From Planctomycetaceae bacterium (GTDB taxonomy: Bacteria > Planctomycetota > Planctomycetia > Planctomycetales > Planctomycetaceae), in NCBI GenBank assembly GCA_019636285.1, contig JAHBXV010000024.1, positions 1 through 64,000 of the forward strand: a DNA stretch of 64,000 nucleotides, read 5' to 3'. A program made the position numbers and the translations under genes. Within the stretch, counting starts at the first letter, position 1. Every line of letters starts with the position of its first letter. This document shows, in pieces, positions 32,641 through 40,287 of this stretch. The notes beneath the pieces were generated by a model. That model had not been told where the DNA came from. It saw only the letters and a list, made by a program, of their open reading frames with translations, and ran no database searches.

Positions 32641-33051
32641 CTAACGAAACAAGCCGACAAACCATCGCCACAGTCGCAGGAAGAAGCCTTCTCGCTGCCG
32701 CTCGCGTTTCTCGTAGTACTCTTGGCGCTTCGCCACCTCGGCGCGCCGACCCGCTTGGATTTGTTCGGGAGACCACGTCCCAAACCAAAGGATCTTGCCC
32801 GCCTCGATCCAGTAGTGGGATTGGCAGGGGAGTTGCCAATTGCCGACCGAGGGTCTCAAGCTCGGCCCCCGGTCGGTCTCGCGCAGCTCCCACTCGGTCG
32901 GGCCCAAGGGAGTGCTGACTTTTGCCCCACAACCGCAGGCGCATAGATGCACGGCCGCGCCGAATTCTTTGGACACGTAGAGCAGACCGGGCTCCAGCAC
33001 CCTGGGTACGTAGTGAACCCGCACCAGTTGGATCTGAGTGACTTTAGGCAT
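32641..33051 (-). CDS. DUF6527-family protein, third gene of ubiquitin-like operon
   Basis: A 136-residue protein with a likely zinc site: HLCACGCGAKV (residues ~36-46) and LPCQSHYWIEAGKILWFG (~75-92) supply Cys-x-Cys-x-Cys and Cys-x-x-His. This is the DUF6527 pattern, along with PTEWELRE and SLRPSVGNW. The C-terminal ~30 residues are basic and helical (EYYEKRERQREGFFLRLWRW). The start overlaps the end of the E1-like gene by 8 bp, showing tight coupling. DUF6527 proteins co-occur with multiubiquitin/ThiF operons; their biochemical role is not established, though a treble-clef or ligase-like function has been considered. Confidence 0.75.
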   Translation of the reverse strand: MPKVTQIQLVRVHYVPRVLEPGLLYVSKEFGAAVHLCACGCGAKVSTPLGPTEWELRETDRGPSLRPSVGNWQLPCQSHYWIEAGKILWFGTWSPEQIQAGRRAEVAKRQEYYEKRERQREGFFLRLWRWFVGLFR

Positions 33052-34225
33052 CGCGATTCAATGAAAGATCACCCACGCCGAACAGCATGTGGCAGCACGA
33101 CTGCTCTTCGTAATAAAAACCTCGCAGCTGCTTGAAGCGAAGAATCGCCAGGCAGGCGTTCAGCGCATTGAGCTCGCCGATCTGGATGTTCGAACGATAG
33201 AGATCATCGGGCCGATCCACCAGTTCCGCCAAGCCTCGATCACGCAGTTCACGCGCTCGCTCTGGCGGGTAATAGGTGGTGCGCAGCATGCCATTCAGCG
33301 AGCCGCGCCGCCGATCGAGGCCCATACCGACATCAATGAACGGAATGCCGAGTGCAATCAACAGATCGAAAACTCCGGCTCGCGCGGTTCCTTTGTCAAC
33401 GCTGACGAAGGCGAAGGTCACACCCTGGAAGTCTCCGGCACAGCTGGCATCGATCAGCTTGTGCTGAAGGGAGAGTCCGGTTCGGAAGTTGTCGTAGCGG
33501 GCCTGGTACACCTCAGGCTTGCCCTGGCCAATTTCGCTCGAGTCGAATTTGCCGGGCGAACGAAACGCGTTGTGAACGTAATACTTATCCGCATCGAATC
33601 CGCGAACCTCCCGGACCGGCGTCTTCACCAGCAAGTCAAGGAGAAATCCGCCCGTGCCGCCAAGGCCAATAACGGCGACGACATCGTCGTGGAAATTCGC
33701 AGCCAGATCACCGATTTCCGCGCGACTGGTGAGTGTGTCACGAACCTTGAACGGGGATTTGCTGGGGGCGCGGTCCACGACGCGGAAGGTCAGCGGATTA
33801 GCGCCATGCTTTTCCATGGCCGGTCCCGCGATGATGGCGACGTAACTTTCCACTTTGTGAAAAAAATCGGTGAACTTCCCCGATCCCTTGGGCTTGTTGG
33901 AGAAGGATCTCTCCACCTTCACGTCGGGGCTGGCATTACTGAGCGGTAGCGTGATCGGGCCGCCACCCAAATTGGGAATTGGCCTTGCGTCGAGACCATG
34001 CGGAACGCCGCCAGCAAAGTAAATCTGATGGTCGTCCTGGACGATCCGATCCCGTCCCGCATCGACGAACTTCATCACAATGGCGCCAGTGTGCAAGTTG
34101 CCCTGGTCATCCAAATAGGGAATGTCCCGGACGACCAGGTACTCATTCGGATCCAGCGCGAGCGCGTAGCCCTTTTCGACCAAGCGCTGCAGATCCTCGT
34201 TATGACTGACCAGTTGCTGAAACAT
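33044..34225 (-). CDS. ThiF/E1-like ubiquitin-activating enzyme with DUF6791-like N terminus
   Basis: A 393-residue protein from the ATG at 34225 (MFQQLVSHNEDLQRLVEKGY); the longer frame to 34300 lies inside the upstream gene. Residues ~1-160 fit the DUF6791 type (VVRDIPYLDDQGNLHTGAIV). Residues ~175-390 form a ThiF/MoeB/E1 adenylation domain: VAVIGLGGTGGFLLDLLV (nucleotide-binding Gly loop), RGFDADKYYVHNAFRSPGKF (Asp pair and Arg) and TFAFVSVDKGTARAGVFDLL. Cysteines at 262 and 377-378 are candidates for thioester formation but none is in an obvious E1 context. It probably adenylates the C terminus of the co-encoded beta-grasp protein. Confidence 0.85.
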   Translation of the reverse strand: MFQQLVSHNEDLQRLVEKGYALALDPNEYLVVRDIPYLDDQGNLHTGAIVMKFVDAGRDRIVQDDHQIYFAGGVPHGLDARPIPNLGGGPITLPLSNASPDVKVERSFSNKPKGSGKFTDFFHKVESYVAIIAGPAMEKHGANPLTFRVVDRAPSKSPFKVRDTLTSRAEIGDLAANFHDDVVAVIGLGGTGGFLLDLLVKTPVREVRGFDADKYYVHNAFRSPGKFDSSEIGQGKPEVYQARYDNFRTGLSLQHKLIDASCAGDFQGVTFAFVSVDKGTARAGVFDLLIALGIPFIDVGMGLDRRRGSLNGMLRTTYYPPERARELRDRGLAELVDRPDDLYRSNIQIGELNALNACLAILRFKQLRGFYYEEQSCCHMLFGVGDLSLNRDA

Positions 34226-34919
34226 GAAACACCATGTGGTCCTTGACCTTGATTGAGCCGCCAGGGGACAGAATGCCTTCGGGCTTGTGGTTGGGCCCAT
34301 TTGCGAAGGTCACCGAGTAGGTGATGTCAGGGTATTGGGGATAGTTGGGATCAAAGAGCGTAACGACTTCCGCGTACGAGATGGTTGGCTTGAACCATCG
34401 ATGCGGCGTCCCTTCAACAACAATGGTAATCTCGTGCGGCTTGTTGGGCCGCGTGATGAAGACAGGGCCATCGGCGAACTCTATGTGGTCCCGATCCTCA
34501 ATCGGCTCGTCAAGCGGGGACTCGTAATCACGCAGCAGCGCCAGCGACGCGGAGACGGCGAGCAAGCCACGCAAGCTTTGCCCGGTTTGGATTGGCTGGA
34601 TCGTGATCTCCCAGTGGTCGTCAACGAAAAAGGCCAGCTTGGGCGGAGCATCGACCGCAACTTGTCGGCGGCGCTCGCAATTCGTGCTCGTGCGGAACAC
34701 ATTCCCCTCGGACAGGTCGACCGGCGAATCTGGTTCGAAGCCGACGTCGTTGGGCGAATTGAAGTCGCGCACGAGAGCCGTGTTCGGGGGGGCACCGGCT
34801 TGTTGCAGAATGACGACTGCGGGGAGCTGTCGACGGGGAAGTGGAATCAATTGATCATCCACTATCGCCGCCCATTTGGCGTCAGCCCTCGATTTGTTCG
34901 GGTCTGGGACACTCGTCAT
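34200..34919 (-). CDS. Tandem beta-grasp multiubiquitin protein
   Basis: A 239-residue protein with three probable ubiquitin-like units: ~18-79 (QLPAVVILQQAGAPPNTALV...SEGNVFRTS), ~95-155 (LAFFVDDHWEITIQPIQTGQ...FADGPVFITRP) and ~160-239 (HEITIVVEGTPHRWFKPTIS, then VKDHMVFHVSATGQS). The last matches the prokaryotic multiubiquitin domain (PF14452), including HRWFKPTISYAEVV and GGSIKVKD. The C terminus ends in GQS rather than GG, so processing or a different conjugation tail would be needed. It heads a three-gene operon (26-bp overlap with the E1 gene) and is divergent from an XRE regulator. Confidence 0.8.
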   Translation of the reverse strand: MTSVPDPNKSRADAKWAAIVDDQLIPLPRRQLPAVVILQQAGAPPNTALVRDFNSPNDVGFEPDSPVDLSEGNVFRTSTNCERRRQVAVDAPPKLAFFVDDHWEITIQPIQTGQSLRGLLAVSASLALLRDYESPLDEPIEDRDHIEFADGPVFITRPNKPHEITIVVEGTPHRWFKPTISYAEVVTLFDPNYPQYPDITYSVTFANGPNHKPEGILSPGGSIKVKDHMVFHVSATGQS

Positions 34920-34991
34920 GACTGTCTCCTAGGAACTGGACGACGGGACGGCCAAAGCCTATATTCAGATAAATCGCCGCCTCGAACAGAA

Positions 34992-35007
34992 ATTCACTGA
35001 AGTGAAT
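34992..35007. promoter_or_regulatory. Candidate operator ATTCACT-GA-AGTGAAT
   Basis: A perfect inverted repeat with 7-bp arms and a 2-bp spacer in the divergent gap. It abuts a -10-like TAATAT at 35007-35012. It lies 57 bp before the chosen XRE start and 73 bp from the multiubiquitin start, so a repressor bound here could control both directions. Confidence 0.6.
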
Positions 35008-35064
35008 AATATTCGACAAAGCGAACAAAGCAAGCCCCGTGCTGCATTGAAGGAAAAAATTGTG

Positions 35065-35496
35065 TTGGCAGACAAGTACGACCGGGCTGAGGTCGGCCGT
35101 CGAATCAAGCAGCTTCGTCAGGCGCAATCACTGACGGTACAGGTGCTTGCGCATCGATCCGGGGTCAGCGCTGGGTACGTGTCTGAGGTCGAACGCGGGC
35201 TTTCCGCGGTCTCGGTAGACAAGCTGATGAAGATCGCTGTCGGGCTGCAGGTTAGCTTGGAGAGCCTACTCGGTGAGGATCCACCAGCCCAAAAAGGGAT
35301 GGCGGTCGTGCAGATCCCTGCGGCGCTGTCGAAGGCCGCAGAACAACTGAACCTTTCCCATCGAGCAACTCTCACCCTTCTTCAAGGTCAGCGGTCACTG
35401 ACAGCCCGGCGGTCCAAGGCGGACGATGGCGAATGGGGAGTGGACGAGTGGCTCAAGTTCTACGAGCAGGTGAAGGACTATTTGCCCGAGTGCTAG
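35065..35496 (+). CDS. XRE-family regulator, CapH-like position
   Basis: About 143 residues from the GTG at 35065, chosen because AAGGA precedes it by about seven bases and the upstream GTG at 35002 overlaps the operator. The HTH reads GRRIKQLRQAQSLTVQVLAH then RSGVSAGYVSEVERGLSAVS, a Cro/CI-type domain at residues ~10-65. The rest is a helical region that may dimerise. It is followed after 12 bp by an ImmA/IrrE-like peptidase and is divergent from the ubiquitin-like operon. HTH/COG2856-peptidase pairs (ImmR/ImmA; CapH/CapP) derepress genes when the peptidase cuts the HTH protein, often after DNA damage. That role here is inference. Confidence 0.75.
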   Translation: MADKYDRAEVGRRIKQLRQAQSLTVQVLAHRSGVSAGYVSEVERGLSAVSVDKLMKIAVGLQVSLESLLGEDPPAQKGMAVVQIPAALSKAAEQLNLSHRATLTLLQGQRSLTARRSKADDGEWGVDEWLKFYEQVKDYLPEC

Positions 35497-35508
35497 GAGT
35501 TTCGCACA

Positions 35509-36522
35509 ATGGGAAAGCGACAGCCCACGACGCAGGAGTTGATGCGATTGGATGCAATCGCCAAGCACCTGAAGATCAAGAGTCGGTATCCTGCGGACAG
35601 TTTCACCGCCGCTGTCATCGACACTTGCCTCGACCGGATCGCTCCGGTGGTGGAGAAATTGCTGCCCTGCAGCGGAGAGCAGATCGCACTGGGCCTGGGA
35701 GAGCATCTCCACTTGACGTTCGAAGAAGTCCGCGGTCCAGCGGATGTCACCGACTTGCTAAAGCGCTACCTCCAGGGCAAGAAGGAAATTGGTTTTGCTC
35801 AGGTGCCCGAGCAACTCACGCAGCCGGGTGTAGACGCGTTGCTGTTTGAGCGGATGCACGCCCAGGAACAGGATCCGGACCGTTGGGTCGCTGTCTTGAA
35901 CCTGCAGGATTCGGACGCCAAAGGCTACTGGAACCGATTCCACGAGCTGTCGCATCGGATCGCCGAACCACCACAGGGGATTCTGCCCTTTAAGCGTCAT
36001 CAGATCGAGGCCAGTAACCCCGTCGAAACCTTGATGGACGCGATCGCCGCAGAGTTCGGGTTCTACGAGCCGGCCTTCCGGCCGCTGGTGGAACAGCGTG
36101 CCCAACGTAGCCGGCTGACCTTTAGCGTGGTTGAATACTTGCGTCGACAGTTTGCGCCGACGGCCAGCCTGCTCTCAACCATGAAGGCGGTCGTCAAGTT
36201 TTGGCCGCAGCCAGCCGCCGTGCTGGTCTCTGAGTTTCGAGGGCGGGTCGGCGCACCGCACCTGGACCAAGCGCTCCGCGTGACGCCGCAGGGTCACAAC
36301 GGGGCTGCCAGCAACAGCGGTCTGAAATTCATCTTCAACATGCGTGTGCCACAGGGCAGTCCGATCGACCTCGCGTTTCAGACCGGCGTCGAGCAAAATG
36401 AGCTCGAGCGGTTGGGCAATTGGACGACATCCCAGGGTAAACGGCTGGCGTCGCTCAACGTACACACGTCAGCGCGGCGGATTGGAAAGCGTGTCTATTC
36501 CCTAATCAGCGCGGGGAGCTGA
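35509..36522 (+). CDS. ImmA/IrrE-like (COG2856) metallopeptidase, CapP-like position
   Basis: A 337-residue protein preceded by TAGGAG. The zinc-protease signature is RFHELSHRIAE (H145-E146-x-x-H149), and PVETLMDAIAAEFGFYEP downstream supplies the usual third ligand Glu region. The ~140-residue N-terminal part (KHLKIKSRYPADSFTAAVID) is probably regulatory. The C-terminal half resembles the ligand-sensing part of IrrE/ImmA proteins. In this family the peptidase cleaves an adjacent HTH repressor. It lies 12 bp behind the XRE gene. It is the last gene before the tRNA fragment, so it marks the right end of the island. Confidence 0.8.
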   Translation: MGKRQPTTQELMRLDAIAKHLKIKSRYPADSFTAAVIDTCLDRIAPVVEKLLPCSGEQIALGLGEHLHLTFEEVRGPADVTDLLKRYLQGKKEIGFAQVPEQLTQPGVDALLFERMHAQEQDPDRWVAVLNLQDSDAKGYWNRFHELSHRIAEPPQGILPFKRHQIEASNPVETLMDAIAAEFGFYEPAFRPLVEQRAQRSRLTFSVVEYLRRQFAPTASLLSTMKAVVKFWPQPAAVLVSEFRGRVGAPHLDQALRVTPQGHNGAASNSGLKFIFNMRVPQGSPIDLAFQTGVEQNELERLGNWTTSQGKRLASLNVHTSARRIGKRVYSLISAGS

Positions 36523-36741
36523 ATCGGTGGACGTCCACCCTCGCAAGCGAGTCCAAGTCATGCGGCGAACACCAGCCTCTTCGTGGAGAGGAGAACCAGT
36601 TATGCAGTCAAATTGTCATTGCTGACATCAATTCTCAGTTTCCAGAATATTGTCCAGAATTCCTGCAAAAAGACGGAAAATCTGGATTATGCGGAAGCCG
36701 CAACCCGCTAGAATACTGGTGATTAGGTCTTGCTCGACTCG

Positions 36742-36783
36742 TTCGGGACGTAGAGGTCGCAGGTTCAAATCCTGTCATCCCGA
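36742..36783 (+). tRNA. 3' fragment of tRNA-Pro(CGG), attachment site core
   Basis: TTCGGGA is a seven-base anticodon loop with CGG. CGTAG, a five-base variable loop, GCAGG-TTCAAAT-CCTGT (T arm) and CATCCCG-A (acceptor strand and A73) follow in correct order. G72 and A73 are proline features. The upstream ACTCG pairs with only two of the five bases of the 3' anticodon stem strand, so the gene is truncated here and the 5' half is absent. This is the expected right attachment site of a tRNA-integrating element. Confidence 0.8.
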
Positions 36784-36798
36784 CTATTTTTCGAAGTG

Positions 36799-36832
36799 AG
36801 CCCTTCGGCGAGGACGTCGAAGGGCTTTCTCG
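36799..36832 (+). terminator. Rho-independent terminator of the displaced tRNA end
   Basis: AGCCCTTCG and CGAAGGGCT form a 9-bp stem around a 10-base loop, followed by TTCTCGTTT. It lies 15 bp after the tRNA fragment and probably was the terminator of the original tRNA-Pro gene. Confidence 0.75.
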
Positions 36833-36991
36833 TTTCAGAGCAAAGAGTTGCGCCGCCAAGGGTGCAGTTCAAACAGACGATTTCGAGGACAACCTTAACT
36901 TCACCTCCTGATCCCCGGGTTCAGTGGTTTCAGCAGAGCAGGTGTCGGGGGTTGCGGCTGTCAGAAACCTGCGGAACACCGGGCAAACACA

Positions 36992-37687
36992 TCACGGCAC
37001 TGAGGTTGTCCTAGAATCCCTAAGTCCTGCCAGCGCCTTCTTGAGCGGGCACTTCTCGCCGACTGGCTCTCCCCGCCGATACCGTTCCAGCAATTCCTTC
37101 GATCGCCGGGCCAGCATCCGGCGAACTTCATGTCGTTTGCCCTTCACCCTTGGAATCGCCATTGAATCGTAGTCTGTCGTCTGGTGTCGCATCCAAGCGA
37201 TGACGGCGGCTTCGGCCCGCTGTTCGACAGGGATCCGTCGAGTTCGAGCGACGGTTCCACTTCCGACCGGCGTGGCATGATCCGTCACCGCGCGAGCCAG
37301 CCGGTCGGCGAGTTCGGCGTGCGAAGCATGGAATGCCAGAAACGCCACGACTGACCCGTGAAAGTCTTCAACGTATTCGGCCTGGACCCTCTCTCGGCGC
37401 CGCGCATCCGCTTGCTTCTTCTTGGCGAAACCGTCAGTGGACCGCTCGGCCGCGAGATCAGCACGAATCCGCTCCACGGTCGCCGCCGATGTCCAGATGC
37501 CCCGTGAGAAAACCTTTCTGCCCTTCTTTTCGGCAACGGCGAAGTGATTGCCCGCCGCCTTGATGCGTCGCGTGAGGGCTGCGTCGCCTGGTAGGACCAA
37601 TACCCAACCGTCCGGCACCGTGACGACCTCGCCATCAGCGGCACGAACGGTGTTCGGGTCGGGTCCGGGAGAAAAAGTCGTGGTCAC
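36992..37687 (-). CDS. DUF2293 domain protein
   Basis: A 231-residue protein. The C-terminal half matches DUF2293: VAFLAFHASHAELADRLARA, GSGTVARTRRIPVEQRAEAA and YDSMAIPRVKGKRHEVRRML, then RRSKELLERYRRGE. The family is widespread and uncharacterised; the basic helical region suggests nucleic-acid binding. It is the third gene of a minus-strand operon and overlaps the gene before it by 4 bp. It is the first backbone gene right of the tRNA fragment. Confidence 0.8.
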   Translation of the reverse strand: MTTTFSPGPDPNTVRAADGEVVTVPDGWVLVLPGDAALTRRIKAAGNHFAVAEKKGRKVFSRGIWTSAATVERIRADLAAERSTDGFAKKKQADARRRERVQAEYVEDFHGSVVAFLAFHASHAELADRLARAVTDHATPVGSGTVARTRRIPVEQRAEAAVIAWMRHQTTDYDSMAIPRVKGKRHEVRRMLARRSKELLERYRRGEPVGEKCPLKKALAGLRDSRTTSVP

Positions 37688-38358
37688 TCGCTACCATCCT
37701 GCTCGAAATACTCGGCCAGTCCGTGTTCCAACGCTGTCATCGCTTCGGCCAACGTCTCAGCTTTGTCATCCTCGAAAACAACGCCGCCATAATCGATGGC
37801 ACGAACGGTGAAGCCGAAACCCTCCTGCTCGCCGATCTCGATGTGGCCCCAACCCTGGACCCACTTGGCGACGGCGGGGAACAACTTCTCGACACCCGCC
37901 TGCTTCTCACTCGGCTTAACCATTGCCGCCCGTCGAGCTGCCCGCAATTGCTCCAGATGTCGCTTGAATGCGACCTTTGCTTTCGAGAGTTCTTGCCGGA
38001 TTGACACCTGAATGCCGAGTTCTACCAACGGTGGAAGAAGTTCGTGCCATTGTCGATGCCCACGGACATGCAGCCGGCTTGGCCGACGTGCCTTACCAAC
38101 CAGCGGTCGCAGCATTGCAGCGGCAAGCAAAGCTGAGAGATCAATGGCTTTGGGCCTGCCGTCAACCTGCGACTGTGCCAGGACCAAACCATTCTTGCTG
38201 ACGACAAGACCGAGGTACTGGGTGCCTGATTGCATCATCGGCTTGGGCAAAGCACGGAAGTCAGTCTCCCACGTCTGGTCATCTTGACCAAGCGATTTGA
38301 CGCCAGCGACGAAGACGACGGCGGTGTTTGTTTTCTTACTTCTCTTCGCCACGCTCAT
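37684..38358 (-). CDS. Conserved protein of unknown function (DUF6930-like)
   Basis: A 224-residue protein. The central AIDLSALLAAAMLRPLVGKA, RRPSRLHVRGHRQWHELLPP and LVELGIQVSI segments recall DUF6930, in which an alpha/beta domain precedes a linker. The C-terminal part has WGHIEIGEQEGFGFTVRAID and an acidic, helical end. It overlaps both neighbours by 4 bp, so the three genes are translationally coupled. The function is unknown; the DUF6930 call is my pattern recognition only. Confidence 0.55.
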   Translation of the reverse strand: MSVAKRSKKTNTAVVFVAGVKSLGQDDQTWETDFRALPKPMMQSGTQYLGLVVSKNGLVLAQSQVDGRPKAIDLSALLAAAMLRPLVGKARRPSRLHVRGHRQWHELLPPLVELGIQVSIRQELSKAKVAFKRHLEQLRAARRAAMVKPSEKQAGVEKLFPAVAKWVQGWGHIEIGEQEGFGFTVRAIDYGGVVFEDDKAETLAEAMTALEHGLAEYFEQDGSE

Positions 38359-38723
38359 TTCCTCGTGGACTTCCGCGCACCCGTCTTCCTCGCCACGAAC
38401 TCTGAGTCGTCGCCCTGGTGAAAGAAGATCTTCCCGTGGAGTTCACCATCCCTCACGATGGCCCAGCCTCGGCCCTGCGCCGGGTCCATCTCGTCGTTGC
38501 CGTCCCAGGTCCACTCGACCGCCGGCTCACCGGCCCTGGTGGTCGTGCGGCAGTCCATCTGGCCGTGGACATAGCCGAAGTGGAACTCGCCTTGGTCCCT
38601 GTTCCCGAATTCGAAGTAGCCTTCTTGCTCCTCGTCAATGAAGTCCTGATCCCAGGCGCTCATCGAGACGATCCGCCAGCGGCCTATGAAGGATGAAGAC
38701 GGCTTGGGTTTAGATTTGCTCAT
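38355..38723 (-). CDS. Conserved hypothetical protein
   Basis: A 122-residue protein, first of the three-gene operon. RWRIVSMSAWDQDFIDEEQE, GYFEFG and GEFHFGYVHGQMDC fit small uncharacterised proteins I have seen in diverse bacteria, with a compact beta-rich fold expected. The C terminus is basic (ARKTGARKSTRK). No catalytic motif is visible. Confidence 0.6.
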   Translation of the reverse strand: MSKSKPKPSSSFIGRWRIVSMSAWDQDFIDEEQEGYFEFGNRDQGEFHFGYVHGQMDCRTTTRAGEPAVEWTWDGNDEMDPAQGRGWAIVRDGELHGKIFFHQGDDSEFVARKTGARKSTRK

Positions 38724-38890
38724 CGTTCTACCACGAATGGGTTACGTCTGCGGAAGCCACAACTCGCCATTTGGAGTGGCGATCTTAACTCCAGGCACGA
38801 GTTCAACCTCTGCCGGCATCTCTCGCCATTCGAGCTGATTGTCGAAATCGTTTCGCAACCATCGCCGCCTATCCTAACAGTCTTGAAGCC

Positions 38891-39739
38891 TTATCGGATG
38901 CGCAGGCCATTGCCTTGCCAGAGCGTCTTCAGTTTCGATTCGGACCAGAATTCAGGCCCGATGGCCGGATCGGCGACCACGAATTCGCCACCTGGGGTAC
39001 GGCTGAGGACGACGACCGAATGTCCCATGCCCGGAATCCAACCCCATTCCTGAGCAAAACGCGGATCGTCGACTCCGAAGGGAAGCCTGACGGCGGCGAG
39101 CACGGGCCAATCGTCCTCCTGGAGCAGCCGTGCGAGGCTGCGATCGGTGATTTCGACCTGGCGATTGTTCCGCGATGCAACGAGTTTCAAGCCGCGATAA
39201 AGGCCAAGGGTAGGCGTGCCGTCATGATCCGTCAGGCAGAGTGGGATCATGTCGCGTTCGCTGACAGGGAGCCCCTCCGCAGTGAGGAGGGTCGCGGCAG
39301 CGGCCGGGCTGCATGTCGCCCAGGAGGTCTGCAAAGCCACCGGTCCCGACCACTGATCCTGACCCTCGGGCGGCGGCCGTAATGCGATCGAAAGCATTGG
39401 CCACAGGATGGCGACGAGTGCCGCGCCCGACAGGATCAGCGTCAGGCTGATCCGCCGCCACCATGGAGTGCCCGGCATGCGCCAGGCCCAGCCGGCGCCC
39501 AATCCGGCAAAGACAGCCGCCAGGTTGCTGTAGATGATGGCTGCTGAAAGGGGAACAATCCGCGCCCAGAAGAGCTGGCCGGCTAAGTACAGCAGGAAAA
39601 AGAACGTGGCCACGAGCGACAGTGCCAAGAGCAGCATCACTCGCTGCCCCTTGTCCGTCGAAAGGAATCGTGCCGAGACCACCCCCGCGCCGACGGCCAC
39701 GAAAATCATGACGCCGACGGCGACCCAGATATCCTGCAT
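38891..39739 (-). CDS. Membrane-anchored C39-like peptidase
   Basis: About 282 residues from the ATG at 39739 (MQDIWVAVGVMIFVAVGAGV). Four hydrophobic segments cover residues ~1-115. The C-terminal ~170 residues match a papain-like C39 peptidase: LQTSWATCSPAAAATLLTAE places the catalytic Cys, GMGHSVVVL the His, and VVADPAIG the Asp. C39 domains cut double-glycine leaders or act as bacteriocin-type proteases, but here no ABC transporter is fused. A role in processing at the membrane is probable; the substrate is unknown. Confidence 0.75.
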   Translation of the reverse strand: MQDIWVAVGVMIFVAVGAGVVSARFLSTDKGQRVMLLLALSLVATFFFLLYLAGQLFWARIVPLSAAIIYSNLAAVFAGLGAGWAWRMPGTPWWRRISLTLILSGAALVAILWPMLSIALRPPPEGQDQWSGPVALQTSWATCSPAAAATLLTAEGLPVSERDMIPLCLTDHDGTPTLGLYRGLKLVASRNNRQVEITDRSLARLLQEDDWPVLAAVRLPFGVDDPRFAQEWGWIPGMGHSVVVLSRTPGGEFVVADPAIGPEFWSESKLKTLWQGNGLRIR

Positions 39740-40287
39740 GGCAGTGTTGCTCGACAGACAATGATGACGATTCGACGCGACCGGCAATCCGCGACGCAGC
39801 GCTATTGTGCCGAATTGGTTTCGCCGAACAAGCATCGCTGCGGCTTGGCTTCAGCGGCGTGAGTTCGCGCAGTCTGAATAGCAGCCCCACCGACCCCGAT
39901 GCCGTCCAGGGAAGTGAACCATGCGTCCTTTCCTCTCGATTCACCAAAGCCCCTTCTGGTCAAGAGGTCGAGGGGCTTTCTTCATTTTGCGGTGCGAGTT
40001 ACCGTGTCGAACGAGTTCGTCCTGCCGCCGCGCTGCCGCGGACGACGGTCGCGGCGCTGGCGCGAGTGTCTGTCGATCGCGTTGCTGAACGATGAACTTC
40101 GAGTTGGGAATTGACGGGCGAAAATGAACGCCGTCGAAATGAAACAAGCCAGCTCAGAACTGGCGGAGGCCCCGTTTGATCCAGTGGAACGGTCGAGTTG
40201 TGCCAATCAGTTTCAGTCTATGAACGGCAGTGCTGTTCGGCCGAACGGCAGAGATGAACTCCGCCGCTCGGGAAATGAGGATCGCTC
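39740..40287. other. Intergenic region with one terminator-like hairpin
   Basis: A 548-bp gap without a convincing gene. The only clear element is the hairpin at 39946-39987. GAGGAT near 40275 is the ribosome site of the RhuM gene. Confidence 0.45.
39946..39987 (+). terminator. Terminator-like hairpin in a non-coding gap
   Basis: AAAGCCCCT and AGGGGCTTT form a 9-bp stem around a 16-base loop, followed by CTTCATTTT. It faces rightward, yet no protein gene precedes it on the plus strand. Confidence 0.6.

Larger units (their letters stand above)
36523..36991. other. Island/backbone junction region
   Basis: A 469-bp gap with no convincing gene. Left of 36742 it is island-side sequence. Then come the tRNA-Pro 3' fragment (36742-36783), its terminator and non-coding backbone DNA. 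The minus-strand frame reading MTGFEPATSTSRT is the known artefact of translating a tRNA end in reverse. Confidence 0.6.

Noticed and set aside
36635-36859. Minus-strand frame containing MTGFEPATSTSRT
   Set aside because: It is the reverse translation of a tRNA 3' end, a known annotation artefact; used instead as evidence for the tRNA fragment.
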